Positions 54,840-64,000 of a stretch of DNA of 64,000 nucleotides are shown here, in pieces. How positions within the stretch are numbered: the stretch's first letter is position 1; each line of letters begins with the position of its first letter. Source of the DNA: Opitutaceae bacterium (GTDB lineage: Bacteria > Verrucomicrobiota > Verrucomicrobiia > Opitutales > Opitutaceae); NCBI GenBank assembly GCA_041395105.1, contig JAWLBB010000001.1, positions 1,453,501 to 1,517,500 on the forward strand, in the 5' to 3' direction. Under the pieces are notes generated by a model. The model was not told the DNA's origin. It made no database searches and was given only the letters and a program-made list of their open reading frames with translations. The translations under genes were made by a program, and so were the position numbers.

Positions 54840-55706
54840 ATGAAGGTTTATCTGGACGGCGTTTTTGTGGACAAGGCGGATGCGAAGATCTCGGTCTTTG
54901 ATCATGGTCTGCTCTACGGGGACGGAATTTTTGAGGGGATCCGCCTCTACCGGAAGTGCGTCTTCCGGCTCGATGAGCATCTCGAGCGCCTCGAGTTTTC
55001 CGCCCGGGCCCTGCTGCTCAAACTCCCGCTGAGCCGGGCCGAAATGGCCGAGGCGGTTTGCGAGGCCTGCCGGGTCAACGGTCTGGAAGATGGCTATATC
55101 CGGCTCATCGTCACCCGCGGGGTCGGCAACCTCGGGCTCTCGACCGCCTCCTGCAAGCAGCCGACAGTCATCATCATCGCCGACAAGATCCAGCTCTACC
55201 CGACGGAGATTTACCGCGACGGGCTCGCCATCATCACGGTGCCGACCCGCCGGATGTCACCCGCCGCGCTCGATCCCGGAATCAAGTCCCTCAATTACCT
55301 GAACAACGTTCTGGCCAAGATCGAGGCGGCCCAGCATGGAGCGCTTGAGGCCATCATGTTGAACGACCAGGGTCATGTCGCCGAATGCACCGGGGACAAC
55401 CTCTTCATCGTGAGCAAGGGCCGGGTGATGACCCCGGACCCGGCGGCCGGCGCGCTGCGCGGGATCACCCGCCAGGTCATGTTCGAACTGGCGGCCGATC
55501 TTGGCCTGACCTTGGAGGAGCGCAACCTGACCCGCTACGATGTCTGGAACGCCGAGGAGTGCTTCCTGACCGGAACTGCGGCCGAGGTGGTCCCCGTGGT
55601 CAAGGTGGACGGACGAGAGATCGGGGCGGGCAGGCCCGGTCCGGTCACGGCGCGTTTCCTGGAAGCCTTCCACGAGAGGGTATCGACGGATGGGACGATG
55701 ATCTGA
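54840..55706 (+). CDS. Branched-chain-amino-acid-type aminotransferase (fold type IV)
   Basis: A 288-residue PLP enzyme of fold type IV. MKVYLDGVFVDKADAKISVF begins the protein, GLLYGDGIFEGIRLY follows, and the PLP Lys is in GIKSLNYLNNVLA (about residue 149). Cofactor contacts include ECTGDNLFIVSKG and TGTAAEVVPVV. IlvE-type enzymes interconvert branched-chain amino acids and keto acids with glutamate. D-amino acid aminotransferases and aminodeoxychorismate lyase share the fold, so ilvE is likely but not certain. The ATG at 54840 fits the family start. It has no ilv neighbours. Confidence 0.88.
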   Translation: MKVYLDGVFVDKADAKISVFDHGLLYGDGIFEGIRLYRKCVFRLDEHLERLEFSARALLLKLPLSRAEMAEAVCEACRVNGLEDGYIRLIVTRGVGNLGLSTASCKQPTVIIIADKIQLYPTEIYRDGLAIITVPTRRMSPAALDPGIKSLNYLNNVLAKIEAAQHGALEAIMLNDQGHVAECTGDNLFIVSKGRVMTPDPAAGALRGITRQVMFELAADLGLTLEERNLTRYDVWNAEECFLTGTAAEVVPVVKVDGREIGAGRPGPVTARFLEAFHERVSTDGTMI

Positions 55707-56135
55707 GAAGTCGGGTCGCGAGAAGGTCGGAAGGTCTTAAGGTCTAAAAGTCGAAGGTCATCCGGCTTCTCTTTGATACGCCGGGACATGGCGGGTGGAA
55801 GACTTGAGGCGCGCCCAGCGGTCACGCCCTACCGGAACAGGTTGTGCCTGAGGGGTGGGGGCACCGCGGCAGAGCGCGGTGGTTACATCCGGGGGGAGTT
55901 GAAAGGGGCATTCGCCCGGGTGGTGGGAATGGGTTGCCTTCGAGGGGACTTGTGCCAATATCGGGGGGATTGGGCACTCAGAATCGGGTTGCGTGTCCGA
56001 TTAATGACTTGGGCCCCTTCTCCCGAACGTTCTTTCTGACCCGGATCTCCTTCCGCTGGCGTGATTTGCCTGTGAAATCGAACGGAGGTGCGATCTGGAT
56101 TCGATTAACTCTTTCATCCGTAGTATAGTGCACTC
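55707..56135. other. Intergenic region upstream of mcsA
   Basis: No gene is seen in 429 bases. It contains low-complexity GAAGGTCTTAAGGTCTAAAA text near 55729, an R1 copy at 55803-55840 and a partial R2 copy at 55861-55890. The AT-richer end (GATTCGATTAACTCTTTCAT, then CCGTAGTATAGTG) is the likely mcsA promoter. No CtsR-type heptad repeat and no CIRCE element was seen. Confidence 0.5.
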
Positions 56136-56648
56136 ATGGGAAAATCCCTCAAATGCGACCTTTGCGACAAACCGGCGACGGTTCACCTGACCCAGATTGT
56201 CAATAATCAGATTCACAAACTGGACCTGTGCGAATCCTGTGCGGCCGCCAAAGGGGTGACGGACCCGAACGGATTCTCCCTGGCGGACCTTCTGGTCAAA
56301 GGTGGCGAAGCCGGTGGGGGTCCGGTCGAGGAGTTGGGTATTGTCTGTGAGCATTGCGGATTCACCCAGAAGGACTTCAAGCGTCTCGGCCGACTGGGTT
56401 GTCCCTCCTGCTACGAGGTCTTCATGCCTCTGCTGGAGCCGGTTCTCGCCAATATGCACAAGGGTGTCTCCCACCTTGGCAAGGTACCGGCCAAAGCGAT
56501 CGCCCGCCGTTCCGTGGCGGAACGGGTCGCCGAGCTTGAGGCCAAGCTTCAGGCTGCGGTGAACGAAGAGAAATACGAGGACGCGGCCCGTTACCGCGAC
56601 GAGATCAAGCTTGTCCGGGAGAGCGCAGAGTCCAGCGCAGTCAATTGA
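56136..56648 (+). CDS. mcsA: McsA-like zinc-finger protein with UVR motif
   Basis: McsA activates the arginine kinase McsB and helps deliver phosphoarginine-tagged proteins to ClpCP. The 170-residue protein has two zinc-binding units, CDLCDKPATVHLTQ with CESC, and CEHCGFTQKDFKRLGRLGCP with a final Cys. The C-terminal UVR helix pair is LEAKLQAAVNEEKYEDAARY, then RDEIKLVRE. The order matches B. subtilis McsA. mcsB begins three bases after the stop, and clpC follows. In Firmicutes ctsR would come first; here it is absent. Confidence 0.92.
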   Translation: MGKSLKCDLCDKPATVHLTQIVNNQIHKLDLCESCAAAKGVTDPNGFSLADLLVKGGEAGGGPVEELGIVCEHCGFTQKDFKRLGRLGCPSCYEVFMPLLEPVLANMHKGVSHLGKVPAKAIARRSVAERVAELEAKLQAAVNEEKYEDAARYRDEIKLVRESAESSAVN

Positions 56649-56651
56649 CCC

Positions 56652-57740
56652 ATGGAAATCGGCCCCTTATTGGAATCGCGTTCCGATGTGATTGAGACGA
56701 CCGGCCAGCGTGGCGCGGTCGTCCTGATGACGCGTATTCGTTTTGCCCGCAATCTGGTCAAGCATCCCTTTCCGGGATGGGCCAAAGAGTCCCAGCGCCG
56801 GGAAATTCTGGCCAAGTGCCTGCCGGCCGTGGCCCGCCTTTCCCAGATGAAGCGGGGCTTCAGCCTGGAAATCGACAACCTTTCCGAACTGGAGAAGCAG
56901 ATCCTGCACGAACGGCACCTGATCAGCCGGGAGTTGATGGCGGTCAAGGGCGGCTCCGGACTCGTGGTCAGCCGCGACCAGTCGCATGTCGTCATGATCA
57001 ACGAGGAGGATCACCTGCGAATCCAGGTCCTGCGCGGCGGCTTCCATTTTCGAAAAGTCTGGAACACGATCAACGGGGTCGACTCGGCCCTCGAAGAAGA
57101 GCTCGACTACGCTTACGATTCCAAGCTGGGTTTCCTAACTGCCTGTCCAACAAACATCGGCACGGCGATGCGGGCCTCCGCGATGATGCATCTGCCGGCT
57201 CTTGTCCTGGCCGGACAGATGGAGAAGGTGGTCCGGGCAGTCAACCAGTTGGGGATCGCGGTGCGCGGTCTCTTCGGCGAGGGATCCGACGCGAGCGGGA
57301 GTATTTTCCAGATTTCGAATCAGACCACTCTGGGCGAAAGCGAGGAGGAGATCATCAAGCGCCTGACCTCGGTCCTGAACACGATCATCGAGCAGGAAAT
57401 CAATGCGCGGGAGAAGTTGCTTGAGAATGAATCAAGCCGGGTTTTCGACAAGATTGGCCGCGCTTACGGGATTTTGCAGAATGGGCATCTTTTAAGCTCT
57501 GCAGAGTCGATGAATCTTCTTTCCCTTGTGCGCCTCGGCGTTGACTTCCAGATGTTTCCGGAGACGGTGCGCACGGCGGTGGATCGTCTTTTCATCGATT
57601 GCCAGCCCGGACACATTCAGTATCTGGCCGGCAAGTCGATCGATTCGAAAGACCGCGATGGATTCCGGGCGAGCCACCTTCGCTCCGAGTTCGAGAAGGT
57701 CGAAAAACCCACATTCAAGATTGGCGGTGAGCCCGAGTGA
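56652..57740 (+). CDS. mcsB: Protein arginine kinase McsB
   Basis: McsB phosphorylates arginine residues, marking proteins for ClpCP. The 362-residue protein has the phosphagen-kinase-like signatures VLMTRIRFARNLVKHPFPG, the ATP-site stretch LTACPTNIGTAMRASAMMHL, and the NQTTLGESEEEIIKRL helix. Near the C-terminus residues 335-340 read R-D-G-F-R-A, an exact fit to the RDxxRA motif that in B. subtilis McsB binds phosphoarginine and gives allosteric control. This suggests a functional, self-regulated kinase. Start ATG 56652 is three bases after mcsA. It is an uncommon system outside Firmicutes. Confidence 0.94.
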   Translation: MEIGPLLESRSDVIETTGQRGAVVLMTRIRFARNLVKHPFPGWAKESQRREILAKCLPAVARLSQMKRGFSLEIDNLSELEKQILHERHLISRELMAVKGGSGLVVSRDQSHVVMINEEDHLRIQVLRGGFHFRKVWNTINGVDSALEEELDYAYDSKLGFLTACPTNIGTAMRASAMMHLPALVLAGQMEKVVRAVNQLGIAVRGLFGEGSDASGSIFQISNQTTLGESEEEIIKRLTSVLNTIIEQEINAREKLLENESSRVFDKIGRAYGILQNGHLLSSAESMNLLSLVRLGVDFQMFPETVRTAVDRLFIDCQPGHIQYLAGKSIDSKDRDGFRASHLRSEFEKVEKPTFKIGGEPE

Positions 57741-57761
57741 ACGCCTGAACCCCGAATTTAC

Positions 57762-60254
57762 ATGGAACCGATGAACAATTTTACGCCGCGAGCCCAGCAG
57801 GTCCTGGCCCTGGCTCGGAAAGAGGCCGACCGTTTTCACCACAACTACGTCGGGACGGAGCACCTTTTGCTCGGACTGATCAAGTTGGGTCAGGGGGTGG
57901 CCGTGAGCGTCCTCGTCAAAATGGGACTCGACCTTGAAACCGTCCGCTCGGCGGTGGAGAAGCAGGTCGGGACCGGTCCCGAGGGCAAGAGCGCAGGCAG
58001 CATCCCTTACACGCCCCGGGTCAAGAAAGTCCTCGCCCTCGCCGGCAAGGAAGCGAAAGCCCTCAACCACAGTTACGTGGGCACGGAGCACATCCTCCTC
58101 GGCCTTCTTCGCGAAGGCGAAGGCGTGGCCGCCCGGGTGCTCAAGACGCTCGACGTCGACATCGAGCGGACCCGCAATGAGATCCTGCGTGAGCTTGATC
58201 CCCAGTTTTCCGGTGAAGCCGAGGAGGCGATGACGTCACCCCGGGGCCAGACGCCGGAGGACAAGAAGGAGCTGAAGACGCCCGCCCTCAAGGCATTCGG
58301 ACGCGACCTGACCGAGCTGGCGAAGAAGGGCGAGCTGGATCCGGTCATCGGCCGCAAGCAGGAGATCCGCCGGGTTGTCCAGATCCTCTGCCGCCGCACG
58401 AAGAACAACCCGGTGCTGATCGGTGAAGCCGGTGTCGGCAAGACGGCCATCGTGGAGGGCCTGGCCCAGGAAATCTCCAGCGGCATCGTCCCGGAGATTC
58501 TCGCGGACAAGAAAGTGATCACCCTCGATCTGGCCCTGATGGTGGCCGGAACCAAGTACCGTGGTCAGTTCGAAGAGCGGATCAAGGCGGTCATGGACGA
58601 GATCAAGCGCGCCAAGAACGTCATCATCTTCATCGACGAGCTCCACACGATTGTCGGGGCCGGTGCGGCTGAAGGGGCGATGGACGCCTCGAATATCTTC
58701 AAGCCGTCGCTCTCGCGCGGCGAGCTGCAGTGCATCGGCGCGACCACCCTGAACGAGTACCGCAAGTACATCGAGAAGGACAGCGCGCTTGATCGCCGTT
58801 TCCAGAGCGTGACGGTGGACGCACCTTCGGTCGAGGAGACGATCCTCATCCTGAAAGGACTCCGGCCCAAGTATGAGGATCACCACAAGGCGATCTTCAC
58901 CGACGGTGCCCTTGAAGCGGCCGCCAAACTCTCCGATCGCTACATCACGGCACGGTATCTGCCGGACAAGGCGATCGACATCATGGACGAGGCGGGTTCG
59001 CGGGCCCGGATCGCGTCGCTCAATCGTCCGCCGGAGATCGAGGCCCTCGCGACCGAGATCGAGGCGGTTTGCGCGACCAAGGAAGAGGCGATCAGCAAAC
59101 AGCATTTTGAGGAAGCGGCCAAGCACCGTGATCGCGAGAAGCAGCTCCGCACGAAGCAGGAGCAGGTTCTCGAGGACTGGAAGCGGACCCGCGAGGAAAA
59201 GCGGATCACGGTTGACGAGGATGAGATGCTTCAGGTGGTGGCGGATTGGACCAAGATTCCGCTCAGCCGGCTGGAAAAGCGGGAGACCGAAAGGCTTCTC
59301 AGCATCGACAAGGAATTGCAGCAGATCGTAATCGGGCAGGATGCCGCCTGCACGGCGGTGGCCCGTGCCCTGCGTCGGTCACGTGCGGACCTCAAGGACC
59401 CGCGCCGGCCGATCGGTTCGTTCATGTTCCTCGGCCCGACAGGCGTGGGCAAGACCATGCTGGCCAAATCGCTTGCCGAAAAGATGTTCGGCGACCCCAA
59501 CTCGATCATCCAGGTCGACATGTCGGAGTACATGGAGAAGTTCTCCGTTTCCCGCCTGATCGGCTCGCCTCCGGGCTATGTCGGCTATGAGGAAGGTGGT
59601 CAACTCTCCGAGGCCGTCCGTCGCAAGCCCTATTCGGTTGTCCTTTTCGACGAGATCGAAAAGGCCCATCCGGATGTGGTCCAGCTCCTCCTTCAGATCC
59701 TGGAGGACGGACGTCTGACCGACAGTCTGGGCCGGTCGGTTGATTTCCGGAACACCATCATCATCATGACCACGAACGTCGGCGCCAAGGTCATCCAGCG
59801 CCGGACCTCGATGGGCTTCAGCGCGGCCCGCACGGCGGCTGACGACTATGACAAGATGAAGGAGAAGGTGCTCGACGAGGCGAAGAAGATCTTCAAGCCG
59901 GAGTTCATCAACCGGATCAACGACCTTATTGTCTTCCGTCCGCTGACCCGCGAGGATCTCGTCCGGATCGTCGAATTGGAAATCGCCTCGGTTTCGAAGC
60001 GACTGGTCGATCGTCACATGACCCTCCAGTTCACGGAAGAGGCCAAGGTCCTGATCATCGACGAGGGGTACGACGAGAAGTACGGCGCCCGGCCCTTGCG
60101 GCGGGCGATCGAACGGCTGGTCGAGGATCCACTGGCGGAAGCCCTCCTGCGCGGCGACGTGAAGGAAGGCGAACCGATCCACGTCGACCGCGACGGCGAT
60201 CACCTGACTTTTGTTCAGCACGAACCCGCCACGGAAGCGCCGTCAGAGACGTAA
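57762..60254 (+). CDS. clpC: ATP-dependent Clp protease ATP-binding subunit ClpC
   Basis: ClpC is a double-ring AAA+ unfoldase that feeds ClpP. The 830-residue protein has an N-terminal double Clp_N repeat ([40 protein letters not shown]), where phosphoarginine binds in B. subtilis. AAA domain 1 has Walker A GEAGVGKT (about residue 222), the middle region carries a UVR-type coiled coil ([20 protein letters not shown]), and AAA domain 2 has [14 protein letters not shown] (about 557). TSMGFS near residue 690 is at the place of the ClpP-docking loop. It is the last gene of mcsA-mcsB-clpC, 21 bases after mcsB. No clpP is in the window. Confidence 0.95.
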   Translation: MEPMNNFTPRAQQVLALARKEADRFHHNYVGTEHLLLGLIKLGQGVAVSVLVKMGLDLETVRSAVEKQVGTGPEGKSAGSIPYTPRVKKVLALAGKEAKALNHSYVGTEHILLGLLREGEGVAARVLKTLDVDIERTRNEILRELDPQFSGEAEEAMTSPRGQTPEDKKELKTPALKAFGRDLTELAKKGELDPVIGRKQEIRRVVQILCRRTKNNPVLIGEAGVGKTAIVEGLAQEISSGIVPEILADKKVITLDLALMVAGTKYRGQFEERIKAVMDEIKRAKNVIIFIDELHTIVGAGAAEGAMDASNIFKPSLSRGELQCIGATTLNEYRKYIEKDSALDRRFQSVTVDAPSVEETILILKGLRPKYEDHHKAIFTDGALEAAAKLSDRYITARYLPDKAIDIMDEAGSRARIASLNRPPEIEALATEIEAVCATKEEAISKQHFEEAAKHRDREKQLRTKQEQVLEDWKRTREEKRITVDEDEMLQVVADWTKIPLSRLEKRETERLLSIDKELQQIVIGQDAACTAVARALRRSRADLKDPRRPIGSFMFLGPTGVGKTMLAKSLAEKMFGDPNSIIQVDMSEYMEKFSVSRLIGSPPGYVGYEEGGQLSEAVRRKPYSVVLFDEIEKAHPDVVQLLLQILEDGRLTDSLGRSVDFRNTIIIMTTNVGAKVIQRRTSMGFSAARTAADDYDKMKEKVLDEAKKIFKPEFINRINDLIVFRPLTREDLVRIVELEIASVSKRLVDRHMTLQFTEEAKVLIIDEGYDEKYGARPLRRAIERLVEDPLAEALLRGDVKEGEPIHVDRDGDHLTFVQHEPATEAPSET

Positions 60255-60855
60255 GGGCTCCGGGTAAGGGGAGAGAATCTCTCACAGAGGCCCGGAGGCA
60301 CAGGGTCTGACTTAAAGAGTAGTATTCAGGAGGTATCATGAGATGTCCCGCGGCAGTCTCTCTCCTGCCGCGTAACCCCCGTGTATTGTCTGGACGGAGA
60401 CAGGACCGTGGCAGCGATCCCTTTTCGCTCTGTGCCTTTGTGTCTCCGTGAGAGAAAAACCAGACAGGGAGTGATTCTCACAGAGGCACGGGGGCACAGT
60501 GGGGACGAAAGACAATAATACAATAGAAAGGGGTCAGCTTGAGTGGCACCAAGATAAGCAGATTCTTTGGCTCAGAACTGGCAATTTTTGTTGGTGTATT
60601 TGCCTGGTGTAGTCGCCCCAGTCTCTTGGGGCGTTTCACCGTGGTTACGCGGCAAGAGACTGCCGCGGCTACATTTCGTGATCCCTCCTGAATTCCCCTT
60701 AACTCAGTGCCATTCGGGTCAGGATTGAATGGCACCAAGCCACAATTCTGATCTTCCGCATTTGTGCAGCCACCTCGCTGTGTCGAGGTGCCCTTTACCT
60801 CTCGGAAACGCCGACGCAGCGGCGTGGCTACAATCCAGATCGGTCCTGACTCCCT
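60255..60855. other. Repeat-rich intergenic region between convergent clpC and lpdA
   Basis: No gene is present in 600 bases. R5 units occur at 60279-60305, 60428-60454 (inverted) and 60476-60499. R4 units are at 60347-60377, 60608-60637 and 60642-60672, and an R2 unit is at 60763-60832. The text GTGCCATTCAATCC-like occurs near 60720. The tail-to-tail position suits transcription-stopping hairpins. Confidence 0.6.
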
Positions 60856-62265
60856 CTAGAGTGAGTGTATCGCCGATTTGCTGACGGCCATGCCCGCTTC
60901 CTTGAGGGCTTCCGACATCGTCGGATGGGCATGGACGGTGCGGGCGAGGTCTTCGGCGCTGCCGCCGTATTCCATGTGGGCGACGGCTTCGGCGATCAGC
61001 TCCGATGCGTGGCGCGCGATGATCTGGACGCCGAGTATCCGGTCGGTCCTTGCGTCGGCGATCACCTTGACGAATCCGTCGGTTGAGCCGGTGGCGAGGG
61101 CGCGTCCGTTGGCCCCGATGGGGAATTTCCCGACGGCGACCTCGATGGACCTGTCTTTGGCCTGGGCTTCGGTGATTCCCACACCGGCCACTTCGGGATC
61201 GGTGTAGATGACGTTCGGGATGACGTCGTAGTTGACGTGACCGGCCCGCCCGGCGAGCCGCTCCGCGACCGCGACGCCTTCCTCCTCACCTTTGTGCGCG
61301 AGCATCGGTCCGGCGACGAGGTCGCCAATGGCGTAGATGGAATCGACCGAGGTCTTCAGGTGGGCGTCGGTCCTGACCCGGCCGGCCCGGTCCAGCTCGA
61401 TGCCGACGGATTCAAGACCCAGGTCGTGGGTGAAGGGTCGACGCCCGACCGCAACGAGGATCTTGTCGGCTTCGAAGGTCAATTCCTTGCCATCGCGCTC
61501 CGCTTTCAGGACGGCCCTGTTCTTTCCGGAGCCCTTCTCCCAACCGGTCACCTTGGCGGAAAGCTCAAGGCGCAGGCCCTGTTTCTTGAGGGAGCGTTCG
61601 AGATGGCGTCCGATATCTTCGTCGTATCCGGCGGCGGCGCGTGGGAGGAATTCAACTACGGTCACCTCGCTGCCGAGGCGCGACCAGACCGAGCCGAGCT
61701 CGAGACCGATGGCGCCGGCCCCGACCACGACCAGCTTCCCGGGAACGGAGTCAAAGGCGAGGGCTTCCTCGCTTGAGATGATGGTGGAACCATCGAAGGG
61801 CACGCTGGGCAGCTCGATCGGGATCGAGCCGGTGGCGAGAATGATGTGCCCGGCCTCGAGGTCTTCGATGCCTCCGGCGGTCGTGACCTGGACGGAGTGC
61901 GGACCGGTCAGTCGGCCGGTTCCCTCGATGCGATGGATATTCCGCTTGGTCACGAGGGTGTCGACGCCCTTGACCAGGCCGGAAACGACGGACTCCTTGC
62001 GCTTCATCATGGCGGCGAGATCCAGCTGCACCTTTCCGGTCCTGATGCCCACTGCGGCGGCATCGTGGGCGGCGAAGTGAAACTGTTCGCTGAGGTGGAG
62101 GAGGGCCTTGCTCGGGATGCAGCCGATGTTCAGGCAGGTTCCGCCCAGGGTCTTGCGTTTCTCGATCAGGGCAGTCTTCAGCCCGAGTTGGGCGGCGCGG
62201 ATGGCGGCGACATAGCCGCCGGGTCCGGCACCGATTACGACGAGGTCAAAGGATTGGTTTGGCAC
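60856..62265 (-). CDS. lpdA: Dihydrolipoyl dehydrogenase
   Basis: LpdA is the E3 flavoprotein that reoxidises lipoamide in 2-oxoacid dehydrogenase complexes. The 469-residue protein has the FAD motif [20 protein letters not shown] and the redox pair Cys44/Cys49 in [19 protein letters not shown]-binding [18 protein letters not shown] and the active-site [13 protein letters not shown] complete the family. It is downstream of sucB on the same strand after about 450 bases of repeat DNA, so the two may have separate promoters. Together they suggest the E1-E2-E3 set of 2-oxoglutarate dehydrogenase. Confidence 0.96.
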   Translation of the reverse strand: MPNQSFDLVVIGAGPGGYVAAIRAAQLGLKTALIEKRKTLGGTCLNIGCIPSKALLHLSEQFHFAAHDAAAVGIRTGKVQLDLAAMMKRKESVVSGLVKGVDTLVTKRNIHRIEGTGRLTGPHSVQVTTAGGIEDLEAGHIILATGSIPIELPSVPFDGSTIISSEEALAFDSVPGKLVVVGAGAIGLELGSVWSRLGSEVTVVEFLPRAAAGYDEDIGRHLERSLKKQGLRLELSAKVTGWEKGSGKNRAVLKAERDGKELTFEADKILVAVGRRPFTHDLGLESVGIELDRAGRVRTDAHLKTSVDSIYAIGDLVAGPMLAHKGEEEGVAVAERLAGRAGHVNYDVIPNVIYTDPEVAGVGITEAQAKDRSIEVAVGKFPIGANGRALATGSTDGFVKVIADARTDRILGVQIIARHASELIAEAVAHMEYGGSAEDLARTVHAHPTMSEALKEAGMAVSKSAIHSL

Positions 62266-62338
62266 AGTTGAGGGTGTTGGAAGTGGGAAGGATCAGGGAG
62301 TGGGCCTGTCCGTGAAGGACACGAAGGTGGGGAGGGAG

Positions 62339-62410
62339 TTGAACTCGAAGGTAACGAAGGAACGAAGGCCTCCTGCTCGTAGAGCCATACAGCTCGGAGA
62401 AACGCGGCTT
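62339..62410. repeat. 72-bp repeat, copy 2 (copy 1 at 50223-50294)
   Basis: The block starts TTGAACTCGAAGGTAACGAA and ends CGCGGCTT, differing from copy 1 at three positions (a G/T change in TCGTAGAG, and AA for GC before CGCGG). Both copies have the same orientation. Confidence 0.85.
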
Positions 62411-62643
62411 ACGGGTTTGTTTTTGAGTGAGGGATTCCTCGGTTCTATCCACGAAGGACACGAAGGAAAGGGGGGAGTTGAGGCCACGAAGAGGCACAGA
62501 GAGACACGAAAAGGAGAGGGAAACTACCAAGAATCAAAGAACGGAAGGGAGGAATTTGGAGGATTGATGAGGTTGGGTGCTACGGATTCTTCCTTATGAT
62601 TCTTTCGTTCTTTGTGTTTTTCGAATTCCGGGTTGGGCTTCGA

Positions 62644-62668
62644 ATCGAGGCGTAAAGCCTCTCCTACA
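62644..62668. repeat. Single R3 repeat
   Basis: A 25-base copy of the R3 unit (ATCGAGGCGTAAAGCCTCTC and five more bases), identical to the arm at 50836-50860. It lies 50 bases after the sucB stop. Confidence 0.8.
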
Positions 62669-62718
62669 GTCCTCCGACCATCGTCCAGGTCCACCAGCGT
62701 AGTTCTTCAGGCCGGACA

Positions 62719-63960
62719 CTACACGCCGATGACGAGACGGGCGGGATCTTCGATCGCCTCCTTGACCTTGACCAGGAAGGTGACGGCTTCGCGGCCGTCG
62801 ATCAGGCGGTGGTCGTAGGAAAGGGCCAGGTACATCATCGGCCGAATGACGACCTGTCCATCCCGTGCGACCGGTCGATCCTGGATGCTGTGCATGCCGA
62901 GAATACCCGCCTGGGGCGGGTTGATGATCGGGGTGGAGAGCAGGGAACCGAAGACGCCCCCGTTGGAAACGGTGAAGACGCCTCCATCCAGGTCCTGGAT
63001 GGTGATCTTTCCGTCACGGGCCTTCTGGGCAAAGGCCGCCAGTTCCTTCTCGATCTCGGCGAGGGAGAGTTGGTCGCAATTGCGCAGCACCGGGACGAGC
63101 AGTCCTTTATCCGTGGATACGGCGACACCGAGATCGAAGTAGTGCTGGGTGACGATGGAGTCGCCGTCGAGCCGGCTGTTGACGGCCGGGACTTCCTTGA
63201 GGGCGTGGACGATGGCCTTGATGAAAAAGGACATGAACCCGAGCTTGATCCCGTGACGCTTGGAGAAGGTCTCCTGATAGCGGGAACGGAGATCCTTGAC
63301 CGCGCTCATGTCGACCTCGTTGAAGGTGCTGAGGATGGCGGCCTCCTGCTGGGAGGTGACCAGGCGTTCGGCGATCCGTTTGCGCAGGGGCGACATCTTC
63401 CTCCGGGTTTCCCGATCGGTCGGGGAGGCGCTGCCTGCTGATGGGGTGGTGACGGGGACTTCCCGGGCCTGAGCCGGGGGAGGGGCGTCGGCTTTTGCAG
63501 GGGTGGGTCCGGGCTTCCCGGATGCCTTGACCGCCTCGAGCATGTCGCCCTTGGTCACGCGTCCGCCCTTGCCGCTGCCGGGGACGGCGGCCGGATCGAC
63601 TCCGGACTCCCCGGCAATCCTGCGAACGGCTGGAGAAATGGCGCCGGATGGGGCCGTTCCTGCCGCGGTTTCGGGAGCCTTGGGCTCGGCTTGGGGTGCT
63701 GCCGTGCCTGCATCGCCGGCCTTCTGATCCGGATCGATGGTGGCGATCTTCTGTCCGATTTCCACTTCGGCGCCTTCCTCCACCTCGATGGAGAGGCGTC
63801 CGTCGGATTCGGCCACCCCCTCGGAGGTGATCTTGTCCGTCTCGAGCTCATAGAGGATCTGGTCGCGTTTGACGAAGTCGCCGTCCTTGGCGTGCCAGGC
63901 GGCGAGGATGCCTCCGGTGATGGATTCCCCCATGGAGGGGATTTTGACGTCGATGGCCAT
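62719..63960 (-). CDS. sucB: Dihydrolipoyllysine succinyltransferase (E2 of 2-oxoglutarate dehydrogenase)
   Basis: The 413-residue E2 core subunit begins with a lipoyl domain, [20 protein letters not shown], with the lipoylated Lys43 in [11 protein letters not shown]. An Ala/Pro-rich linker leads to the E3-binding domain ([20 protein letters not shown], then [12 protein letters not shown]), a second linker, and the catalytic domain with [20 protein letters not shown] and [20 protein letters not shown] containing the active His. [10 protein letters not shown] and the TFNEVDM-type strand fit the succinyltransferase branch better than the acetyl branch. The preceding partial gene is probably sucA. 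Confidence 0.94.
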   Translation of the reverse strand: MAIDVKIPSMGESITGGILAAWHAKDGDFVKRDQILYELETDKITSEGVAESDGRLSIEVEEGAEVEIGQKIATIDPDQKAGDAGTAAPQAEPKAPETAAGTAPSGAISPAVRRIAGESGVDPAAVPGSGKGGRVTKGDMLEAVKASGKPGPTPAKADAPPPAQAREVPVTTPSAGSASPTDRETRRKMSPLRKRIAERLVTSQQEAAILSTFNEVDMSAVKDLRSRYQETFSKRHGIKLGFMSFFIKAIVHALKEVPAVNSRLDGDSIVTQHYFDLGVAVSTDKGLLVPVLRNCDQLSLAEIEKELAAFAQKARDGKITIQDLDGGVFTVSNGGVFGSLLSTPIINPPQAGILGMHSIQDRPVARDGQVVIRPMMYLALSYDHRLIDGREAVTFLVKVKEAIEDPARLVIGV

Positions 63961-63969
63961 TGGAAGGAT

Positions 63970-64000
63970 TCAGTTGAAGGCGGCCTTGAGGAGTTCCGCC
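63970..64000 (-). CDS. C-terminal end of a gene upstream of sucB, probably sucA
   Basis: Only the last nine codons and a TGA stop are inside the window, reading A-E-L-L-K-A-A-F-N. The stop is nine bases before the sucB ATG on the same strand. Short helical tails of this type occur at the end of 2-oxoglutarate dehydrogenase E1, and the position right before sucB supports sucA. The peptide alone could not identify it. Confidence 0.5.
   Translation of the reverse strand, partial: AELLKAAFN

Larger units (their letters stand above)
62266..62718. other. Repeat-bearing region between sucB and lpdA
   Basis: No gene is seen. It holds the second 72-bp repeat (62339-62410), purine-rich ACGAAGGACACGAAGGAAAG text near 62450, AACTACCAAGAATCAAAGAA near 62521, and an R3 copy at 62644-62668. 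The lpdA promoter, if separate, would be near 62270-62300. Confidence 0.5.

Overview
The window is a high-GC bacterial chromosome segment. Its content points to the Verrucomicrobiota, most likely the Opitutae side. Evidence is a five-gene prepilin block of the Verru_Chthon cassette type, a long secreted Ig-like protein with repeated beta modules, a sulfatase, a TonB-dependent receptor, a three-part PurLQS enzyme, and a McsA-McsB-ClpC locus in an apparently Gram-negative organism. No rRNA, tRNA, CRISPR array, phage or complete insertion sequence was found. This assignment is inferred from gene content only.

Layout. 1-1314: 5' part of a sulfatase gene, cut by the window edge. 1530-7927: purine operon purS-purQ-purL-purF-purM, covering steps 1, 4 and 5 of IMP synthesis. 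8034-13665: HNH nuclease, soluble GAF histidine kinase, glnD. 13880-20921: valS, cysH, a frameshifted Ig-domain surface protein, rpmB with a clear terminator. 21042-29248: MidA-like methyltransferase, CtpA protease, tsaD, YhaM-like exoribonuclease, an isochorismatase-fold protein with a basic tail, a metallophosphatase, a conserved hypothetical gene, hisF. 29447-34666: a large hypothetical protein, rho, acsA. 34667-35564: a 0.9 kb non-coding stretch with four copies of a 23-bp palindrome. 35565-41417: the prepilin cassette, whose fourth gene is broken by one missing base. 41514-49285: TonB-dependent receptor, argA, a one-pass membrane protein, proS, clpS and a small acidic protein. 49480-54193: small membrane proteins, a CBS/DRTGG family II pyrophosphatase, and a prepilin-like gene with a terminator. 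54840-60254: branched-chain-type aminotransferase, then mcsA-mcsB-clpC. 60856-64000: lpdA, sucB and the last codons of a gene that is probably sucA.

How the genes fit together. Most genes are housekeeping: purine, histidine and arginine synthesis, nitrogen sensing, tRNA charging and modification, transcription termination and the TCA cycle. Two groups stand out. One is regulated proteolysis: clpS lies about 9 kb upstream of mcsA-mcsB-clpC and no CtsR is visible. The other is the pilin-like secretion cassette, preceded by the palindrome array.

The intergenic DNA is unusual. At least six families of short, hairpin-forming repeats recur between genes. One 72-bp block is repeated 12 kb away with three differences, and one element resembles a MITE. 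Two genes carry single-base frameshifts and the TonB receptor's signal peptide has no usual start codon. These could be real mutations or assembly errors, and reads would decide.
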